A DNA stretch of 64,000 nt. Origin: Pseudomonas fluorescens (lineage in GTDB: Bacteria > Pseudomonadota > Gammaproteobacteria > Pseudomonadales > Pseudomonadaceae). The notes under the pieces are model-generated. The model was given only the letters and a program-made list of their open reading frames with translations. It ran no database searches and was not told the DNA's origin. Position 1 is the first letter of the stretch. Each line of letters opens with the position of its first letter. The stretch spans positions 172,326 through 236,325 of the forward strand of contig NZ_JAGGOG010000005.1 of NCBI RefSeq assembly GCF_018614655.1, written 5' to 3'. This document shows positions 1 to 11,283 of this stretch, piece after piece. The position numbers were made by a program, and so were the translations under genes.

Positions 1-751
1 CAATAGACAGGGTTTCCGGAACCATCACCACGGTATTGAGCAAATCCGGGCTCAAGGCGATATCCCAGGTTTCCTGCGGGGTGTTGACCACCTCGGTAGT
101 CGATGCCGGACCGGTGCCGATACCACGGAAGAAGGTAGTGGTCACATCACTCAACTGCCACTTCTCGTCACCATACTGCGCACGCTTGGCAAAACTTGCC
201 GACAGAATGTGCCGCTCCTTGTCGAAGTGATAGCGGGTCACCCCCAGCAGCAAGCCGCCCGGTTGCACGGCGTTGATGTGGATGAACTCATCACCCTGAC
301 GGTGCCACAGGCCGTGCTTGGCGCTTTGCGCGTCGCCTGACCCTTGGGCCAGGGCCCGGTTGGCCTGGGCCTGGCTTTCAGTCGGCGGCACCACGTACTC
401 GCCAATCAACACACCGACCACCATCAGCACCAGCATGGGTTTCATGACCGCCCAGACAATACGGCCGATGGACACACCGGCGGCGCGCATGATCGTCAGC
501 TCGCTGTTGCTGGCCAGGCTACCCAGACCGATCAGACAGCCGATCAGCGCGGCCATCGGTAGCATCTCGTAGAGACGACGGGGCGCGGTGAGCATCACGA
601 AACTCAGAACGTCGGTCACGGTGTAGCTGTCGCTGACGCTGCCCACCTCGTCGATGAAGGCGAACAACAGGGCCAAGCCCAGGATGATGCCCAGTACGGC
701 GAGGATCGCCACCAGGACGCTGCTACCAATGTAGCGATCGAGCTTAACCAC
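1..751 (-). CDS. lptG: LPS export ABC transporter permease LptG (3' part outside the window)
   Basis: Inner-membrane half of the LptB2FG transporter, which pulls lipopolysaccharide out of the inner membrane and passes it to the LptC-LptA bridge. The 250 visible residues begin MVKLDRYIGSSVLVAIL, a membrane segment, followed by the conserved early LptG stretch (LFAFIDEVGSVSDSY) and further hydrophobic segments, then the start of the periplasmic domain. The start is GTG at 751, overlapping the last 8 bases of lptF, so the two are probably translationally coupled. The C-terminal part lies beyond position 1. Identification rests on the sequence and the lptF-lptG order, which is standard in proteobacteria. 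Confidence 0.93.
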   Translation of the reverse strand, partial: MVKLDRYIGSSVLVAILAVLGIILGLALLFAFIDEVGSVSDSYTVTDVLSFVMLTAPRRLYEMLPMAALIGCLIGLGSLASNSELTIMRAAGVSIGRIVWAVMKPMLVLMVVGVLIGEYVVPPTESQAQANRALAQGSGDAQSAKHGLWHRQGDEFIHINAVQPGGLLLGVTRYHFDKERHILSASFAKRAQYGDEKWQLSDVTTTFFRGIGTGPASTTEVVNTPQETWDIALSPDLLNTVVMVPETLSI

Positions 752-1862
752 GAGCCAACTCCTTCACGCTGCGACGACTCGCCAGTTTCAAACGCAACGG
801 TTCCCAGTACAGCAACCCCAGGCCGATGGCCAGGAAGATCCCGTGTACCCACCACAAGCCGAGAGCCATCGGGATCTTGCCCTTCTCCAGGGAGCCGCGG
901 GCGGAAATCAGGATGGTCAGGTACGCCATATAAAGCAGGATCGCCGGCAGCAACTTGAGGAACCGGCCCTGGCGCGGGTTGACGCGTGCCAGTGGCACTG
1001 CCATCAAGGTCACGATAAACACCAGCAGCGGCAACGACAGGCGCCATTGCAACTCGGCCACGGCACGTGGCTCCGGGTTACCCCACAGGCTACTGGTGGG
1101 TATGGCGTCGCGGTCGGTCACCTCGTTGCTGATTTCAGGCTTGGCCAACAACACGCCGTAGGTGTCGTACTTGATAGCCCGGTAATCCGCCTGGCCGGGG
1201 TTGCCGTCATAGCGATAGCCGTTTTCCAGGATCAGGTAGCGATTGCCGTCCGGACGGATTTCCTGGCGACCACTGTCGGCCACCAGTACCGAAATGCCAC
1301 GGTCCTTCTTGTCCTGGCCCAAGCGCTTCTCGGAAATGAATACCCCGCCCAGGCTGGCGCGGTCTTCGGTCATCCGCTCGGTATAGGTCACCCGCGAGCC
1401 GTCATTCAACGCCTGGAAACGCCCAGGAACCAAGGTATCGAACTCGGTCATCGCGTCTTGCTTATTAAGTAGCAGCTGAAATTGCATGGAGCCTTGAGGC
1501 GCCAGGCTCAGGCTCAACCAGGCAACCACCAGGGCCACGCCGGTCGCCGGTACCAGGGTCATGGCCAGCAAACGCTGCTGGCTCATGCCGGTGGCCGACA
1601 GCACGGTCATTTCACTTTCGAGGTAGAGCCGCCCGTAGGCGAGCAAAATACCCAGAAACAGCCCCAGCGGCAGGATCAGCTGCAGCATGCCGGGCATCCG
1701 AAAGCCCATGATCAAAAACAGGGAGCCCGGATCAAGGGCGCCGGAGGCGGCTTGAGCCAGGAACTTGACGAAGCGACCACTCATGATAATGACCAGCAAT
1801 ACCGCACTTACGGCACTCAGGGTCACCAGGACTTCGCGGGACAGATAACGGAAGACAATCAA
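744..1862 (-). CDS. lptF: LPS export ABC transporter permease LptF
   Basis: Partner permease of LptG in lipopolysaccharide export. It has N-terminal membrane segments (about residues 8-30 and 50-80), a periplasmic beta-jellyroll region in the middle and three C-terminal membrane segments, about 372 residues in total, normal for the family. The reading frame can also open at GTG 1871, but GGAG lies 8 bases before the TTG at 1862, and that start gives the usual N-terminus (M/L)IVFRYLSREVL, so TTG is preferred. Transcribed divergently from pepA, with about 280 bases between them for both promoters. The 3' end overlaps lptG. Confidence 0.92.
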   Translation of the reverse strand: MIVFRYLSREVLVTLSAVSAVLLVIIMSGRFVKFLAQAASGALDPGSLFLIMGFRMPGMLQLILPLGLFLGILLAYGRLYLESEMTVLSATGMSQQRLLAMTLVPATGVALVVAWLSLSLAPQGSMQFQLLLNKQDAMTEFDTLVPGRFQALNDGSRVTYTERMTEDRASLGGVFISEKRLGQDKKDRGISVLVADSGRQEIRPDGNRYLILENGYRYDGNPGQADYRAIKYDTYGVLLAKPEISNEVTDRDAIPTSSLWGNPEPRAVAELQWRLSLPLLVFIVTLMAVPLARVNPRQGRFLKLLPAILLYMAYLTILISARGSLEKGKIPMALGLWWVHGIFLAIGLGLLYWEPLRLKLASRRSVKELARG

Positions 1863-1965
1863 ACCAGACACTCCAGGGTTGTCAGGCTAAGCGGCCAAAC
1901 AAGCAAGCATATCGAGTCGACCCATTGGCACAGGTCGGCTAAAAAGATGGCGCATTATCCTGTGA

Positions 1966-3636
<1,671 letters not shown>

Positions 3637-3675
3637 AACTGAAAACGCCGAGGCGGCCATTACGCCGCCCCGGTC

Positions 3676-3763
3676 GTAGCAGCTGTCGAGCGCAAGCGAG
3701 GCTGCGTCGGCGGAGTACCTGACACACCGCAACGCAGCCTCGCTTGCGCTCGACAGCTGCTAC
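3676..3763. repeat. Inverted repeat, GTAGC REP family, perfect 32-bp arms
   Basis: The arm 3676-3707 (GTAGCAGCTGTCGAGCGCAA and onward) is the exact reverse complement of 3732-3763, with a 24-base spacer. It lies between pepA and holC. Related but less perfect copies occur at 34752-34868 and 46884-47001, so this is a dispersed family rather than a simple terminator. It may also act as a terminator or RNA-stabilising hairpin for pepA. Confidence 0.85.
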
Positions 3764-3826
3764 GGGGTTTTCGTGATGGGCGATTAGACGGTATTTACAA
3801 TTGCGACGCGGCTATCAGGAACCACA

Positions 3827-4255
3827 ATGACCCAAGTCGACTTCTATATATTGCCCAGCGCCGATCCTTCGGCACGCCTGGACTTTGCCTGCAAACTCAC
3901 CGAAAAAGCCTGGCGCATGGGCCACCGCATCTACCTGCATTGCAGCGATGCCACCCAACGCGACGAGCTTGATGCCCGCCTGTGGCGCTTCAAGGGCGAA
4001 AGTTTCGTGCCTCATGGCCCCGCAGAAGCAGAGCCCGATGGCCTGGTTGTACTGGGTTTGGGCGACAGCTGCGGCGATCACCATGACCTGCTGGTGAACC
4101 TGGACCTGAAAGTACCGGCCTTCGCCAAGGGGTTCGCCCGTGTGGCGGAAGTGGTGGTGGAAGATCCGGCTATTCGTCAGGCCGCGCGGGAGAGTTTCCG
4201 TTTCTACCGCGAACAGGGCTATTCTCTGCAAGATCACCGATTACAGCGACTCTGA
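3827..4255 (+). CDS. holC: DNA polymerase III subunit chi
   Basis: Chi subunit of the replicative polymerase clamp loader; it binds SSB and, with psi, ties the clamp loader to single-stranded DNA. 142 residues, the usual size. It opens with the typical MTQVDFYILPS and contains KLTEKAWRMGHRIYLHC, characteristic of HolC. AGGA precedes ATG 3827 by a suitable distance. It sits between pepA and valS as in many gamma-proteobacteria, and ends 7 bases before the next gene, so the two are likely cotranscribed. Confidence 0.95.
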   Translation: MTQVDFYILPSADPSARLDFACKLTEKAWRMGHRIYLHCSDATQRDELDARLWRFKGESFVPHGPAEAEPDGLVVLGLGDSCGDHHDLLVNLDLKVPAFAKGFARVAEVVVEDPAIRQAARESFRFYREQGYSLQDHRLQRL

Positions 4256-4262
4256 GCACACG

Positions 4263-4685
4263 ATGGACACTCCAAACCCGCTAAAACCGTCTGACCATCT
4301 GCTGGACGACCTTGAGTCGATCCGCCAGTTGTTGGGTGATGATGACAACCTGCAACCACCGTCGCTGACCGAACCGGCCAGTGATGTACAAATTCCCCTG
4401 CTGTTCGACATGGTCGGCGGAAAACCTGCGCCTGCCCTGGTCGAATCGCCCGTTGTAGCAGCAGATCCGATCCCGGCCGCCGCTCCAGCACAAACCCCGA
4501 CCGCCGAACCCGAGACCGCAAAAGCCCCGGACGCCCTGCTGCTGCACCTGGACAACGAACTGCGCGCCGCTGCGCAATTGATCATGCAAGACGTGATCGA
4601 CGATTTTGCCCCGCACATCGAAACCGAGATCAAGCGTCGGCTGGATGCGCGCATGGAGCGGCTGCTCAGTCAGTACCAGAACTGA
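4263..4685 (+). CDS. Small acidic protein of unknown function between holC and valS
   Basis: 140 residues, acidic and rich in Pro and Ala. The N-terminal half (MDTPNPLKPSDHLLDDLESI, then LLGDDDNLQPP) looks disordered, with a Pro/Ala linker at about 60-90. The C-terminal about 50 residues form a probable amphipathic helix region (LLHLDNELRAAAQLIMQDVI, then EIKRRLDARMERLL). No signal peptide or membrane segment. Starting at ATG 4263, 7 bases after holC, it is probably in the holC-valS operon. Function not recognised; the context suggests only a housekeeping association with replication or translation genes. Confidence 0.8.
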   Translation: MDTPNPLKPSDHLLDDLESIRQLLGDDDNLQPPSLTEPASDVQIPLLFDMVGGKPAPALVESPVVAADPIPAAAPAQTPTAEPETAKAPDALLLHLDNELRAAAQLIMQDVIDDFAPHIETEIKRRLDARMERLLSQYQN

Positions 4686-4700
4686 GGCTGACCTATATCC

Positions 4701-4794
4701 CCTGTGGGAGCGGGCTTGCTCGCGAAAACGGTGTACCCGTCAGCACATATATTGACTGACACACCGTTTTCGCGAGCAAGCCCGCTCCCACAGG
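4701..4794. repeat. REP pair, TGTGGGAGCGGGCTTGCTCG family, perfect 34-bp arms
   Basis: Arms 4701-4734 and 4761-4794 are exact reverse complements around a 26-base spacer; each carries the core TGTGGGAGCGGGCTTGCTCG. Located between the small acidic gene and valS. This family recurs at 7805-7897, 33480-33554, 44757-44801 (variant), 49781-49867 and 56921-57017. Paired palindromic elements of this type are known in P. fluorescens. Confidence 0.9.
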
Positions 4795-4898
4795 TACTCT
4801 GCGCCAACCTTAAGCCCGTCTTCAACTCGCCCTCTCCCCTATCCCCCGTTATACTTGTCGGCTTTCCTGAATTAATGCCAACTAGGGTCCCGCCGCGC

Positions 4899-7745
4899 AT
4901 GGATAAGACCTACCAGCCGCACGCTATTGAAACTTCCTGGTACCAGACCTGGGAGTCCGAGAATTATTTCGCTCCGCAAGGCGCGGGCGATTCCTACACC
5001 ATCATGATTCCGCCACCGAACGTCACTGGCAGCCTGCACATGGGCCATGGCTTCAACAATGCGATCATGGATGCCCTGATTCGTTTCCGCCGCATGCAGG
5101 GTCGCAACACCCTGTGGCAGCCAGGCACCGACCACGCGGGTATCGCCACGCAGATGCTGGTGGAGCGCCAGTTGGAAGCCACCGGCCAGAACCGTCACGA
5201 TCTGGGTCGCGAGAAATTCCTGGAGAAGATCTGGGAATGGAAGGATCAGTCCGGCGGCAACATCAGCCGTCAGATTCGTCGCCTGGGTTCGTCCGTAGAC
5301 TGGAGCCGCGAGCGCTTCACCATGGACGACGGCCTGTCCGAATCCGTGAAAGAAGCCTTCGTGCGCCTGCACGAAGACGGCCTGATCTACCGCGGCAAGC
5401 GCCTGGTCAACTGGGACACCAAGCTGCACACGGCGATTTCCGACCTTGAAGTGGAAAACCACGACGAGAAAGGCTTCCTGTGGAACCTCAAGTACCCGCT
5501 GGCTGACGGCGCCAAGACCGCCGAAGGCAACGATTACCTGATCGTCGCCACCACCCGCCCGGAAACCATGCTCGGCGACGCCGCCGTAGCGGTTAACCCG
5601 AACGACGAACGCTATCAGGCCCTGATCGGCAAGTTCGTCGAGTTACCGTTGGTTGGCCGTCGCATCCCGATCATCGCCGATGATTACTGCGACCCTGAAT
5701 TCGGCACCGGCTGCGTGAAAATCACCCCGGCCCACGATTTCAACGACTATGAAGTCGGCAAGCGCCACAACCTGCCGCTGCTGAACATCTTCGACAAGAA
5801 CGCCGCTGTTCTGCCGGCCTGCCAGGTGTTCAACCTCGACGGCACGCTGAACGAAAGCATCGACGGCAAGATCCCGGCCGAATACGCCGGCCTCGACCGT
5901 TTTGACGCGCGCAAGCAGATCGTTGCCGCCTTCGACGCCGCCGGCCTGCTGGTGAGCGTTGACGACCACGGTCTGAAAGTGCCGAAAGGCGACCGTTCCG
6001 GCACCATCATCGAGCCGTGGCTGACCGACCAGTGGTACGTGTCTACCAAGCCGTTGGCAGAGCCTGCGATTGCTGCCGTGGAAGATGGCCGTATTCAGTT
6101 CGTGCCCAAGCAGTACGAAAACATGTACTTCTCGTGGATGCGTGACATCCAGGATTGGTGCATCAGCCGTCAGCTGTGGTGGGGCCACCGGATTCCGGCC
6201 TGGTACGACGAGTCGGGCAAGGTCTATGTAGGCCGCGACGAAGCCGAAGTGCGTGCCAAGCACAACCTCGGCCCGGACGTTGCGCTGCAACAGGACAACG
6301 ACGTACTGGACACCTGGTTCAGCTCGGGCCTGTGGACCTTCTCCACCCTGGGTTGGCCGCAACAGACCGAGTTCCTGAAGAAATTCCACTCCACCGACGT
6401 GCTGGTCACCGGTTTTGACATCATTTTCTTCTGGGTTGCCCGGATGATCATGCTCACCATGCACTTGGTGAAGAACGAAGACGGCACGCCACAAGTACCG
6501 TTCAAGACCGTGTACGTACACGGCCTGGTGCGTGATGGCCAAGGCCAGAAGATGTCCAAGTCCAAGGGCAACGTCCTTGATCCGCTGGACATCATCGACG
6601 GCATCGACCTGGAAACCCTGGTGCAGAAACGCACCTCGGGCCTGATGCAGCCAAAACTGGCGAAAAAGATCGAAAAGCAGACCCGCGACGAATTTGCCGA
6701 CGGCATCGCCAGCTATGGCACCGACGCCCTGCGCTTCACTTTCTGCTCGCTGGCGTCCACCGGTCGCGACATCAAGTTCGACATGGGCCGCGTCGAAGGC
6801 TATCGCAACTTCTGCAACAAGATCTGGAACGCGGCGCGCTACGTACTGGATAAAGGCGAAGACTGCGGTCAGAACGGCGAAGCCTATGAGCTGTCCCTGG
6901 CCGATCGCTGGATCATCTCCCAGTTGCAACGCACCGAAGCCGAAGTGACCCGCCAGCTGGACCAGTTCCGTTTCGACCTGGCCGCACAAGCACTGTACGA
7001 GTTCATCTGGAACCAGTATTGCGACTGGTACCTGGAACTGTCCAAGCCGGTGCTGTGGGACGAAAACGCACCCATCGAACGCCAGCGCGGCACCCGCCGC
7101 ACCCTGGTGCGCGTACTGGAAGTGGCCTTGCGCCTGGCGCATCCGTTCATGCCGTTCATCACCGAAGAAATCTGGCAGCGCCTGGCGCCGTTGGCCGGTA
7201 TCGAAGGCAAGACCATCATGCTGCAACCTTGGCCAGTGGCCAACGAAGCACGCATCGACGAGGCAGCCGAAAGCGATATCGAGTGGCTCAAGACCCTGAT
7301 GCTTGGCACGCGTAACATCCGCGCCGAAATGAACATCGGCCCGGGCAAGCCACTGGCTGTGTTTGTGAAGAACGCCAGCGCCGAAGATCAGCGTCGTCTC
7401 ACCGAGAACGATGCGCTACTCAAGAAACTGGCGAAGCTGGAATCGATCACCGTGTTGGCCACTGACGCAGAAGCACCACTGTCCGCCACTGCACTGGTTG
7501 GCGAGATGGAAGTGCTGGTGCCAATGGCCGGCCTGATCGACAAAGGCGCCGAACTGGCGCGCCTGGACAAGGAAATCCTGCGTCTACAAGGCGAAGTGCA
7601 ACGGGTGGGCGGCAAGCTGTCCAACGCGGCGTTCGTCGACAAGGCCCCGGCTGAAGTCATCGACAAGGAACGCGCCAAACTGGCCGAGGCTGAACAGGCC
7701 TTGGGTAAACTGGCGGAGCAACATGCACGGATTTCCAGCCTGTAA
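4899..7745 (+). CDS. valS: Valyl-tRNA synthetase
   Basis: Charges tRNA-Val with valine; class I synthetase with editing domain. 948 residues, the usual length. The HIGH-type motif HMGH is at 47-50 after PPPNVTGSL, the zinc-independent CP1 editing domain lies roughly at 190-400, KMSKS is at 551-555, an anticodon-binding helical domain follows, and the C-terminal coiled-coil arm occupies about the last 65 residues ([19 protein letters not shown]). The reading frame extends upstream through the REP element, but ATG 4899 gives the conserved [12 protein letters not shown] strong rho-independent terminator follows. Confidence 0.97.
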   Translation: MDKTYQPHAIETSWYQTWESENYFAPQGAGDSYTIMIPPPNVTGSLHMGHGFNNAIMDALIRFRRMQGRNTLWQPGTDHAGIATQMLVERQLEATGQNRHDLGREKFLEKIWEWKDQSGGNISRQIRRLGSSVDWSRERFTMDDGLSESVKEAFVRLHEDGLIYRGKRLVNWDTKLHTAISDLEVENHDEKGFLWNLKYPLADGAKTAEGNDYLIVATTRPETMLGDAAVAVNPNDERYQALIGKFVELPLVGRRIPIIADDYCDPEFGTGCVKITPAHDFNDYEVGKRHNLPLLNIFDKNAAVLPACQVFNLDGTLNESIDGKIPAEYAGLDRFDARKQIVAAFDAAGLLVSVDDHGLKVPKGDRSGTIIEPWLTDQWYVSTKPLAEPAIAAVEDGRIQFVPKQYENMYFSWMRDIQDWCISRQLWWGHRIPAWYDESGKVYVGRDEAEVRAKHNLGPDVALQQDNDVLDTWFSSGLWTFSTLGWPQQTEFLKKFHSTDVLVTGFDIIFFWVARMIMLTMHLVKNEDGTPQVPFKTVYVHGLVRDGQGQKMSKSKGNVLDPLDIIDGIDLETLVQKRTSGLMQPKLAKKIEKQTRDEFADGIASYGTDALRFTFCSLASTGRDIKFDMGRVEGYRNFCNKIWNAARYVLDKGEDCGQNGEAYELSLADRWIISQLQRTEAEVTRQLDQFRFDLAAQALYEFIWNQYCDWYLELSKPVLWDENAPIERQRGTRRTLVRVLEVALRLAHPFMPFITEEIWQRLAPLAGIEGKTIMLQPWPVANEARIDEAAESDIEWLKTLMLGTRNIRAEMNIGPGKPLAVFVKNASAEDQRRLTENDALLKKLAKLESITVLATDAEAPLSATALVGEMEVLVPMAGLIDKGAELARLDKEILRLQGEVQRVGGKLSNAAFVDKAPAEVIDKERAKLAEAEQALGKLAEQHARISSL

Positions 7746-7762
7746 GGTGGCCGCTGTGTAAG

Positions 7763-7788
7763 AAAGAGGCCTTCGGGCCTCTTTTTTT
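7763..7788 (+). terminator. Rho-independent terminator of valS
   Basis: Stem AAAGAGGCC / GGCCTCTTT around a TTCG tetraloop, followed by a run of T. It starts 18 bases after the valS stop codon. Confidence 0.92.
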
Positions 7789-7804
7789 GGCTTTAAACCC
7801 GATC

Positions 7805-7897
7805 AATGTGGGAGCGGGCTTGCTCGCGAAAGCGGTGGGTCAGCCAAACATTTGGTGACTGACACTACGTATTCGCGAGCAAGCCCGTTCCCACATT
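7805..7897. repeat. REP pair, TGTGGGAGCGGGCTTGCTCG family
   Basis: Arms AATGTGGGAGCGGGCTTGCT... and its reverse complement (one mismatch, GTTCCC for GCTCCC) flank a spacer of about 40 bases between valS and rlmF. Confidence 0.88.
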
Positions 7898-7969
7898 TGA
7901 CCGAGACCGACTCAGGAATGTGTGACAATACCCGCCACTTTTGAAACAACCCCAGAATCGACGCAGCCC

Positions 7970-8992
7970 ATGACCGCTCCCAGCACACCCAAACCACCGC
8001 GCAAGAAGCCTAAACCTGCAACGCCGGCCAAACCCGTCGTTGCGCGCAAAGAGGCCACTCTGCACCCGCGTAACCGCCATCAGGGTCGTTACGACTTCCC
8101 GGCGCTGATCAAAACCACGCCGGAACTGGCAAAATTCGTGATCCTTAACCCTTACGGCAAGGAAAGCATCGACTTCGCCAGCCCTGATGCGGTGCGGGTG
8201 TTCAACCGGGCGTTGCTCAAAACCTTCTACGGCATCCAGCACTGGGATATCCCGGCTGATTACCTGTGCCCTCCCGTTCCAGGGCGTGCCGACTATGTGC
8301 ACTTCCTCGCGGACCTGCTGGCCAGCGTCAACGAGGGCGTGATTCCCCGTGGCGCACCGGTCAAGGTGCTGGACATCGGCATGGGCGCCAACTGCGTCTA
8401 CCCGTTGATCGGCTACAGCGAATACCGCTGGCACTTCCTCGGTTCGGAAGTCGATCCGACGGCCGTGGCCGCCGCCAAGGCCATCGTGCAGTCCAACGGG
8501 CTGAACAAGGCCATTCAACTGCGCCAGCAAAGCAATCCCAAGCATATCCTGCTGGGTCTGCTGGAGCCGGGGGAGCGTTTTGACCTGACCATGTGCAACC
8601 CGCCCTTCCACGCCTCCATGGATGAAGCGACCAAAGGCAGTGAGCGCAAGTGGCGTGCACTGGGCCGGGCCGACCCGAAACGCAAGCTGCCGGTGCTGAA
8701 CTTCGGCGGCCAGTCGGCTGAATTGTGGTGCGAAGGTGGTGAAGCGCGATTTGTGACGCAGCTTATTGCCGAGAGTGCGCACTTCCAGCACAAAGTGCTG
8801 TGGTTCAGCACCCTGGTGTCAAAAGCATCGAACCTGCCAGCCATCCAGACCGCCCTGAAAAAGGCCGGCGCACTGGAAAGCCAGGTAGTGGAGATGTCTC
8901 AGGGCCAGAAACAGAGCCGTTTCGTCGCCTGGACCTTCCAGACCAAGAGCGAACAGCAAACCTGGCGCCAACGCTGGGTCCGTAAGGACTGA
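7970..8992 (+). CDS. rlmF: 23S rRNA (adenine-1618-N6)-methyltransferase RlmF
   Basis: Methylates N6 of A1618 in 23S rRNA using S-adenosylmethionine. About 340 residues. A basic, Pro/Lys-rich N-terminus ([11 protein letters not shown]) precedes the conserved [16 protein letters not shown] block; the SAM-binding motif is [16 protein letters not shown] and the catalytic N6-adenine motif NPPF is at 210-213. A GTG at 7922 is in frame 16 codons upstream; ATG 7970 is preferred because it matches the family start, although neither has a strong ribosome site. It converges on the HU gene across a shared terminator. Confidence 0.93.
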   Translation: MTAPSTPKPPRKKPKPATPAKPVVARKEATLHPRNRHQGRYDFPALIKTTPELAKFVILNPYGKESIDFASPDAVRVFNRALLKTFYGIQHWDIPADYLCPPVPGRADYVHFLADLLASVNEGVIPRGAPVKVLDIGMGANCVYPLIGYSEYRWHFLGSEVDPTAVAAAKAIVQSNGLNKAIQLRQQSNPKHILLGLLEPGERFDLTMCNPPFHASMDEATKGSERKWRALGRADPKRKLPVLNFGGQSAELWCEGGEARFVTQLIAESAHFQHKVLWFSTLVSKASNLPAIQTALKKAGALESQVVEMSQGQKQSRFVAWTFQTKSEQQTWRQRWVRKD

Positions 8993-9027
8993 TCGCCGCT
9001 ACATTAAAAACACAAACGGCAGGCAAC

Positions 9028-9068
9028 AAAAAACCGTGCCCGGATCGCTCCGGAGCACGGTTTTTTTT
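9028..9068. terminator. Bidirectional terminator between rlmF and the HU gene
   Basis: Stem AAAAAACCGTGC (9028-9039) / GCACGGTTTTTT (9055-9066), with an additional inner CCGG/CCGG pairing. A-tract on one side and T-tract on the other allow termination in both directions between the convergent genes. Confidence 0.9.
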
Positions 9069-9076
9069 GCTGCGTC

Positions 9077-9358
9077 TTACTTGTTAACCGCGTCGGTCAG
9101 GCCTTTGGCCACAACCAGCTTGATAACTTTCTTGGCAGCGATTTCGATGGCAGCGCCAGTCGAAGGGTTACGGCCAGTACGGGCAGGACGCTCGGTCACT
9201 TTCAGTTTGCCAACGCCTGGCAGAGTGATTTCGCCGCCATTTTCCAGCTGATCAGCAACGATCTGGCCCAGTTGGTCCAGCAGAGCACGCACGGTGGTTT
9301 TCGGTGCGTCTACAGCTTCAGCCAGATCAGCGATCAGTTGGTCTTTAGTAATAGCCAT
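9077..9358 (-). CDS. HU family DNA-binding protein (HupN-like)
   Basis: Small histone-like protein that bends and compacts DNA as a dimer. 93 residues, the usual HU size, with the beta-arm sequence GRNPSTGAAIEI preceded by ERPART, the HU signature region. The N-terminus MAITKDQLIADLAEAVDAPK differs from the main Pseudomonas HupA/HupB proteins and matches the third Pseudomonas HU paralog often called HupN; that subtype is an inference, so no symbol is given. The gene is divergent from yejK, another nucleoid protein, across about 400 bases. Confidence 0.93.
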   Translation of the reverse strand: MAITKDQLIADLAEAVDAPKTTVRALLDQLGQIVADQLENGGEITLPGVGKLKVTERPARTGRNPSTGAAIEIAAKKVIKLVVAKGLTDAVNK

Positions 9359-9756
9359 TGTGGTGTTCCTTCCCTATCAAATTCATTTGGATTGCAGAGT
9401 GCAGTGTCAGCCATCGAGCCCGACCATCAAGGCCTGGCACCCACGGCTCTAAACCACGACAGATCGGGGTTATAGATACCTGAAACGGGGTTTGGTTCGA
9501 CCTGACAGATGCTGAATGCACGCTTAACGCTGAGACTTCGCGTAAGACGGGGCAAAACTAGCACAGAGACGGGGAAATATCCGCCTCAACATGCCTATTT
9601 GGTCAGCTTTATCGCTCTAAACCGTGAAAAAAAGGCATATGGACCGTCGGACCACGCGCAAAACACCCTTCACACCCCCTGCGACCAGCGGGTGCGGTAC
9701 ACTGGCGACTTTTTCCGGGAGGCCGCCCTCCTCCCATTCAGCCAGCCGAGAAGCCC
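9359..9756. other. Divergent intergenic region between HU and yejK
   Basis: 398 bases carrying the promoters of the HU gene (minus) and yejK (plus). The HU leader has an AGGAA ribosome site just before its ATG (reverse strand). Short open frames here lack ribosome sites and family resemblance. No repeats or RNA genes were seen. Confidence 0.6.
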
Positions 9757-10761
9757 ATGCCGATCCGTCATTGCATCGTCCACCTGATCGACAAAAAACC
9801 CGACGGCACACCCGCAGTTCTCCACGCCCGCGACTCCGAACTTGCCGAGTCAGCGGCCATCGAGAACATGCTTGCCGACCTCAACGAGAGCTATAACGCC
9901 AAACAAGGCAAGGCCTGGGGGTTTTTCCATGCCGAGTCCGGGGCGCATCCGTTCAGCGGCTGGTTGAAGGAGTATTTTGAAGGCAGCATGGATTTCACCG
10001 CGTTCAGCCGGGTAGCGGTGGAGCATCTGCAAAAGCTGATGGAGGAGTCCAACCTCTCCACGGGCGGCCACGTGCTGTTTGCCCACTATCAACAAGGCAT
10101 GACCGACTACCTGGCCATCGCCCTGCTGCACCACAGCGAAGGCGTGGCGGTGACCGACCAGTTGGATGTAACGCCTTCACGCCACCTGGACCTTGGCCAG
10201 TTGCACCTGGCGGCGCGCATCAACGTCTCCGAGTGGCAGAACAACAAACAATCCAAGCAGTACATCTCCTTTATCAAGGGCAAGAATGGCAAGAAGGTCT
10301 CGGAATACTTCCGCGACTTTATCGGCTGCCAGGAAGGCGTCGACGGTCCGGGCGAAACCCGCACCCTGCTCAAGGCCTTCAGTGATTTCGTTGAAAGCGA
10401 AGACTTGCCGGACGAGTCCGCCCGCGAGAAAACCAAGACCCTGGTGGATTACGCCAGCAGCCAGGCCAAGCTCGGCGAGCCGATGGGCCTGGAAGAGCTC
10501 TCGGGGCTGATCGACGAAGAGCGGCCAAAAGCCTTCTACGATCACATCCGCAATAAGGATTACGGCCTGTCGCCGGAGATTCCGGCGGACAAACGCACCC
10601 TCAACCAGTTCCGCCGCTTCACCGGGCGCGCTGAAGGCCTGTCCATCAGCTTCGAAGCGCACCTGCTGGGCGACAAGATCGAGTACGACGAAGCTGCCGG
10701 CACGCTGATCATCAAGGGGCTACCGACTCAGTTGACTGACCAGCTCAAGCGCCGCAACTGA
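9757..10761 (+). CDS. yejK: Nucleoid-associated protein YejK/NdpA
   Basis: Member of the YejK (NdpA, 37-kDa nucleoid-associated protein) family, found with the bacterial nucleoid; its precise role is not settled. 334 residues, the normal size. It starts [17 protein letters not shown] and includes the family stretches [24 protein letters not shown] (read as residues about 168-191) and [20 protein letters not shown] near the C-terminus. No signal or membrane segment. The stop codon overlaps the start of the glutaredoxin gene (ATGATG-type junction at 10759-10763), so the two are translationally coupled. Confidence 0.93.
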   Translation: MPIRHCIVHLIDKKPDGTPAVLHARDSELAESAAIENMLADLNESYNAKQGKAWGFFHAESGAHPFSGWLKEYFEGSMDFTAFSRVAVEHLQKLMEESNLSTGGHVLFAHYQQGMTDYLAIALLHHSEGVAVTDQLDVTPSRHLDLGQLHLAARINVSEWQNNKQSKQYISFIKGKNGKKVSEYFRDFIGCQEGVDGPGETRTLLKAFSDFVESEDLPDESAREKTKTLVDYASSQAKLGEPMGLEELSGLIDEERPKAFYDHIRNKDYGLSPEIPADKRTLNQFRRFTGRAEGLSISFEAHLLGDKIEYDEAAGTLIIKGLPTQLTDQLKRRN

Positions 10762-11111
10762 TGCTGGGCGGGGTTCTGAAGAAGGTCCTGCTGGTGTTGC
10801 TGGTGGTGGTGGTTTTCCAGAACTGGGGCAAGATCGAGCGGGTGTTCAACCCGTCACAAGTGGCGCCCGAACAGATACGGGCCAATGCCCGAGTGACGCT
10901 GTACAGCACTGACTGGTGTGGTTACTGCCAGCAGACCCAGCGTTTTCTTGATCAGAAAGGCATTCCCTACAAGACGGTCGACATCGAGAAGGATGCCGAG
11001 GGGCGTAAGGCTTATGAAGCCCTGGGCGGCGGTGGGATTCCATTTGTGGAGGTGAACGGTACGCTGATTCGCGACTACAACCCGGATGCGATCATGGCGG
11101 CGCTCAAGTAA
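10761..11111 (+). CDS. Membrane-anchored glutaredoxin family protein
   Basis: Thiol-disulfide oxidoreductase of the glutaredoxin fold. 116 residues: a single N-terminal hydrophobic segment (about 6-21, LKKVLLVLLVVVVFQNW), a short linker, then a glutaredoxin domain with active site C53-G-Y-C56, cis-Pro region GGGIPFVEVNG and the closing helix. The anchor without a cleavage motif suggests an inner-membrane protein; which side the redox domain faces cannot be decided from the sequence. ATG 10761 uses the last base of the yejK stop codon. Substrate unknown. Confidence 0.9.
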   Translation: MLGGVLKKVLLVLLVVVVFQNWGKIERVFNPSQVAPEQIRANARVTLYSTDWCGYCQQTQRFLDQKGIPYKTVDIEKDAEGRKAYEALGGGGIPFVEVNGTLIRDYNPDAIMAALK

Positions 11112-11125
11112 CAGAGGCAATCACC

Positions 11126-11258
11126 TGTGGCGAGGGGGCTTGCCCCCGTTGGGCTGCGCAGCAGCCCCAAAACAGGCCATGGCGTTTTTTCTGAAAGTAC
11201 GCGGAGGCGTTTATAGGGGCGGCTTCGCAGCCCAACGGGGGCAAGCCCCCTCGCCACA
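11126..11258. repeat. REP pair, TGTGGCGAGGGGGCTTGCCCC family
   Basis: Inverted arms TGTGGCGAGGGGGCTTGCCC... (11126 onward) and its reverse complement ending at 11258 surround about 60 bases. It lies between the convergent glutaredoxin and glutathione S-transferase genes. A related copy is at 62297-62431, and another begins at 63960. Confidence 0.85.
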
Positions 11259-11283
11259 AAAGCGCACGCCTGACTAACCCAAC

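Noticed and set aside
5643..7226. 527-codon open frame antisense to valS
   Set aside because: Shadow of valS with His/Gln/Val-rich composition typical of antisense reading of GC-rich genes.
9509..9896. Overlapping small open frames between the HU gene and yejK
   Set aside because: They run into yejK in other frames and lack ribosome sites.
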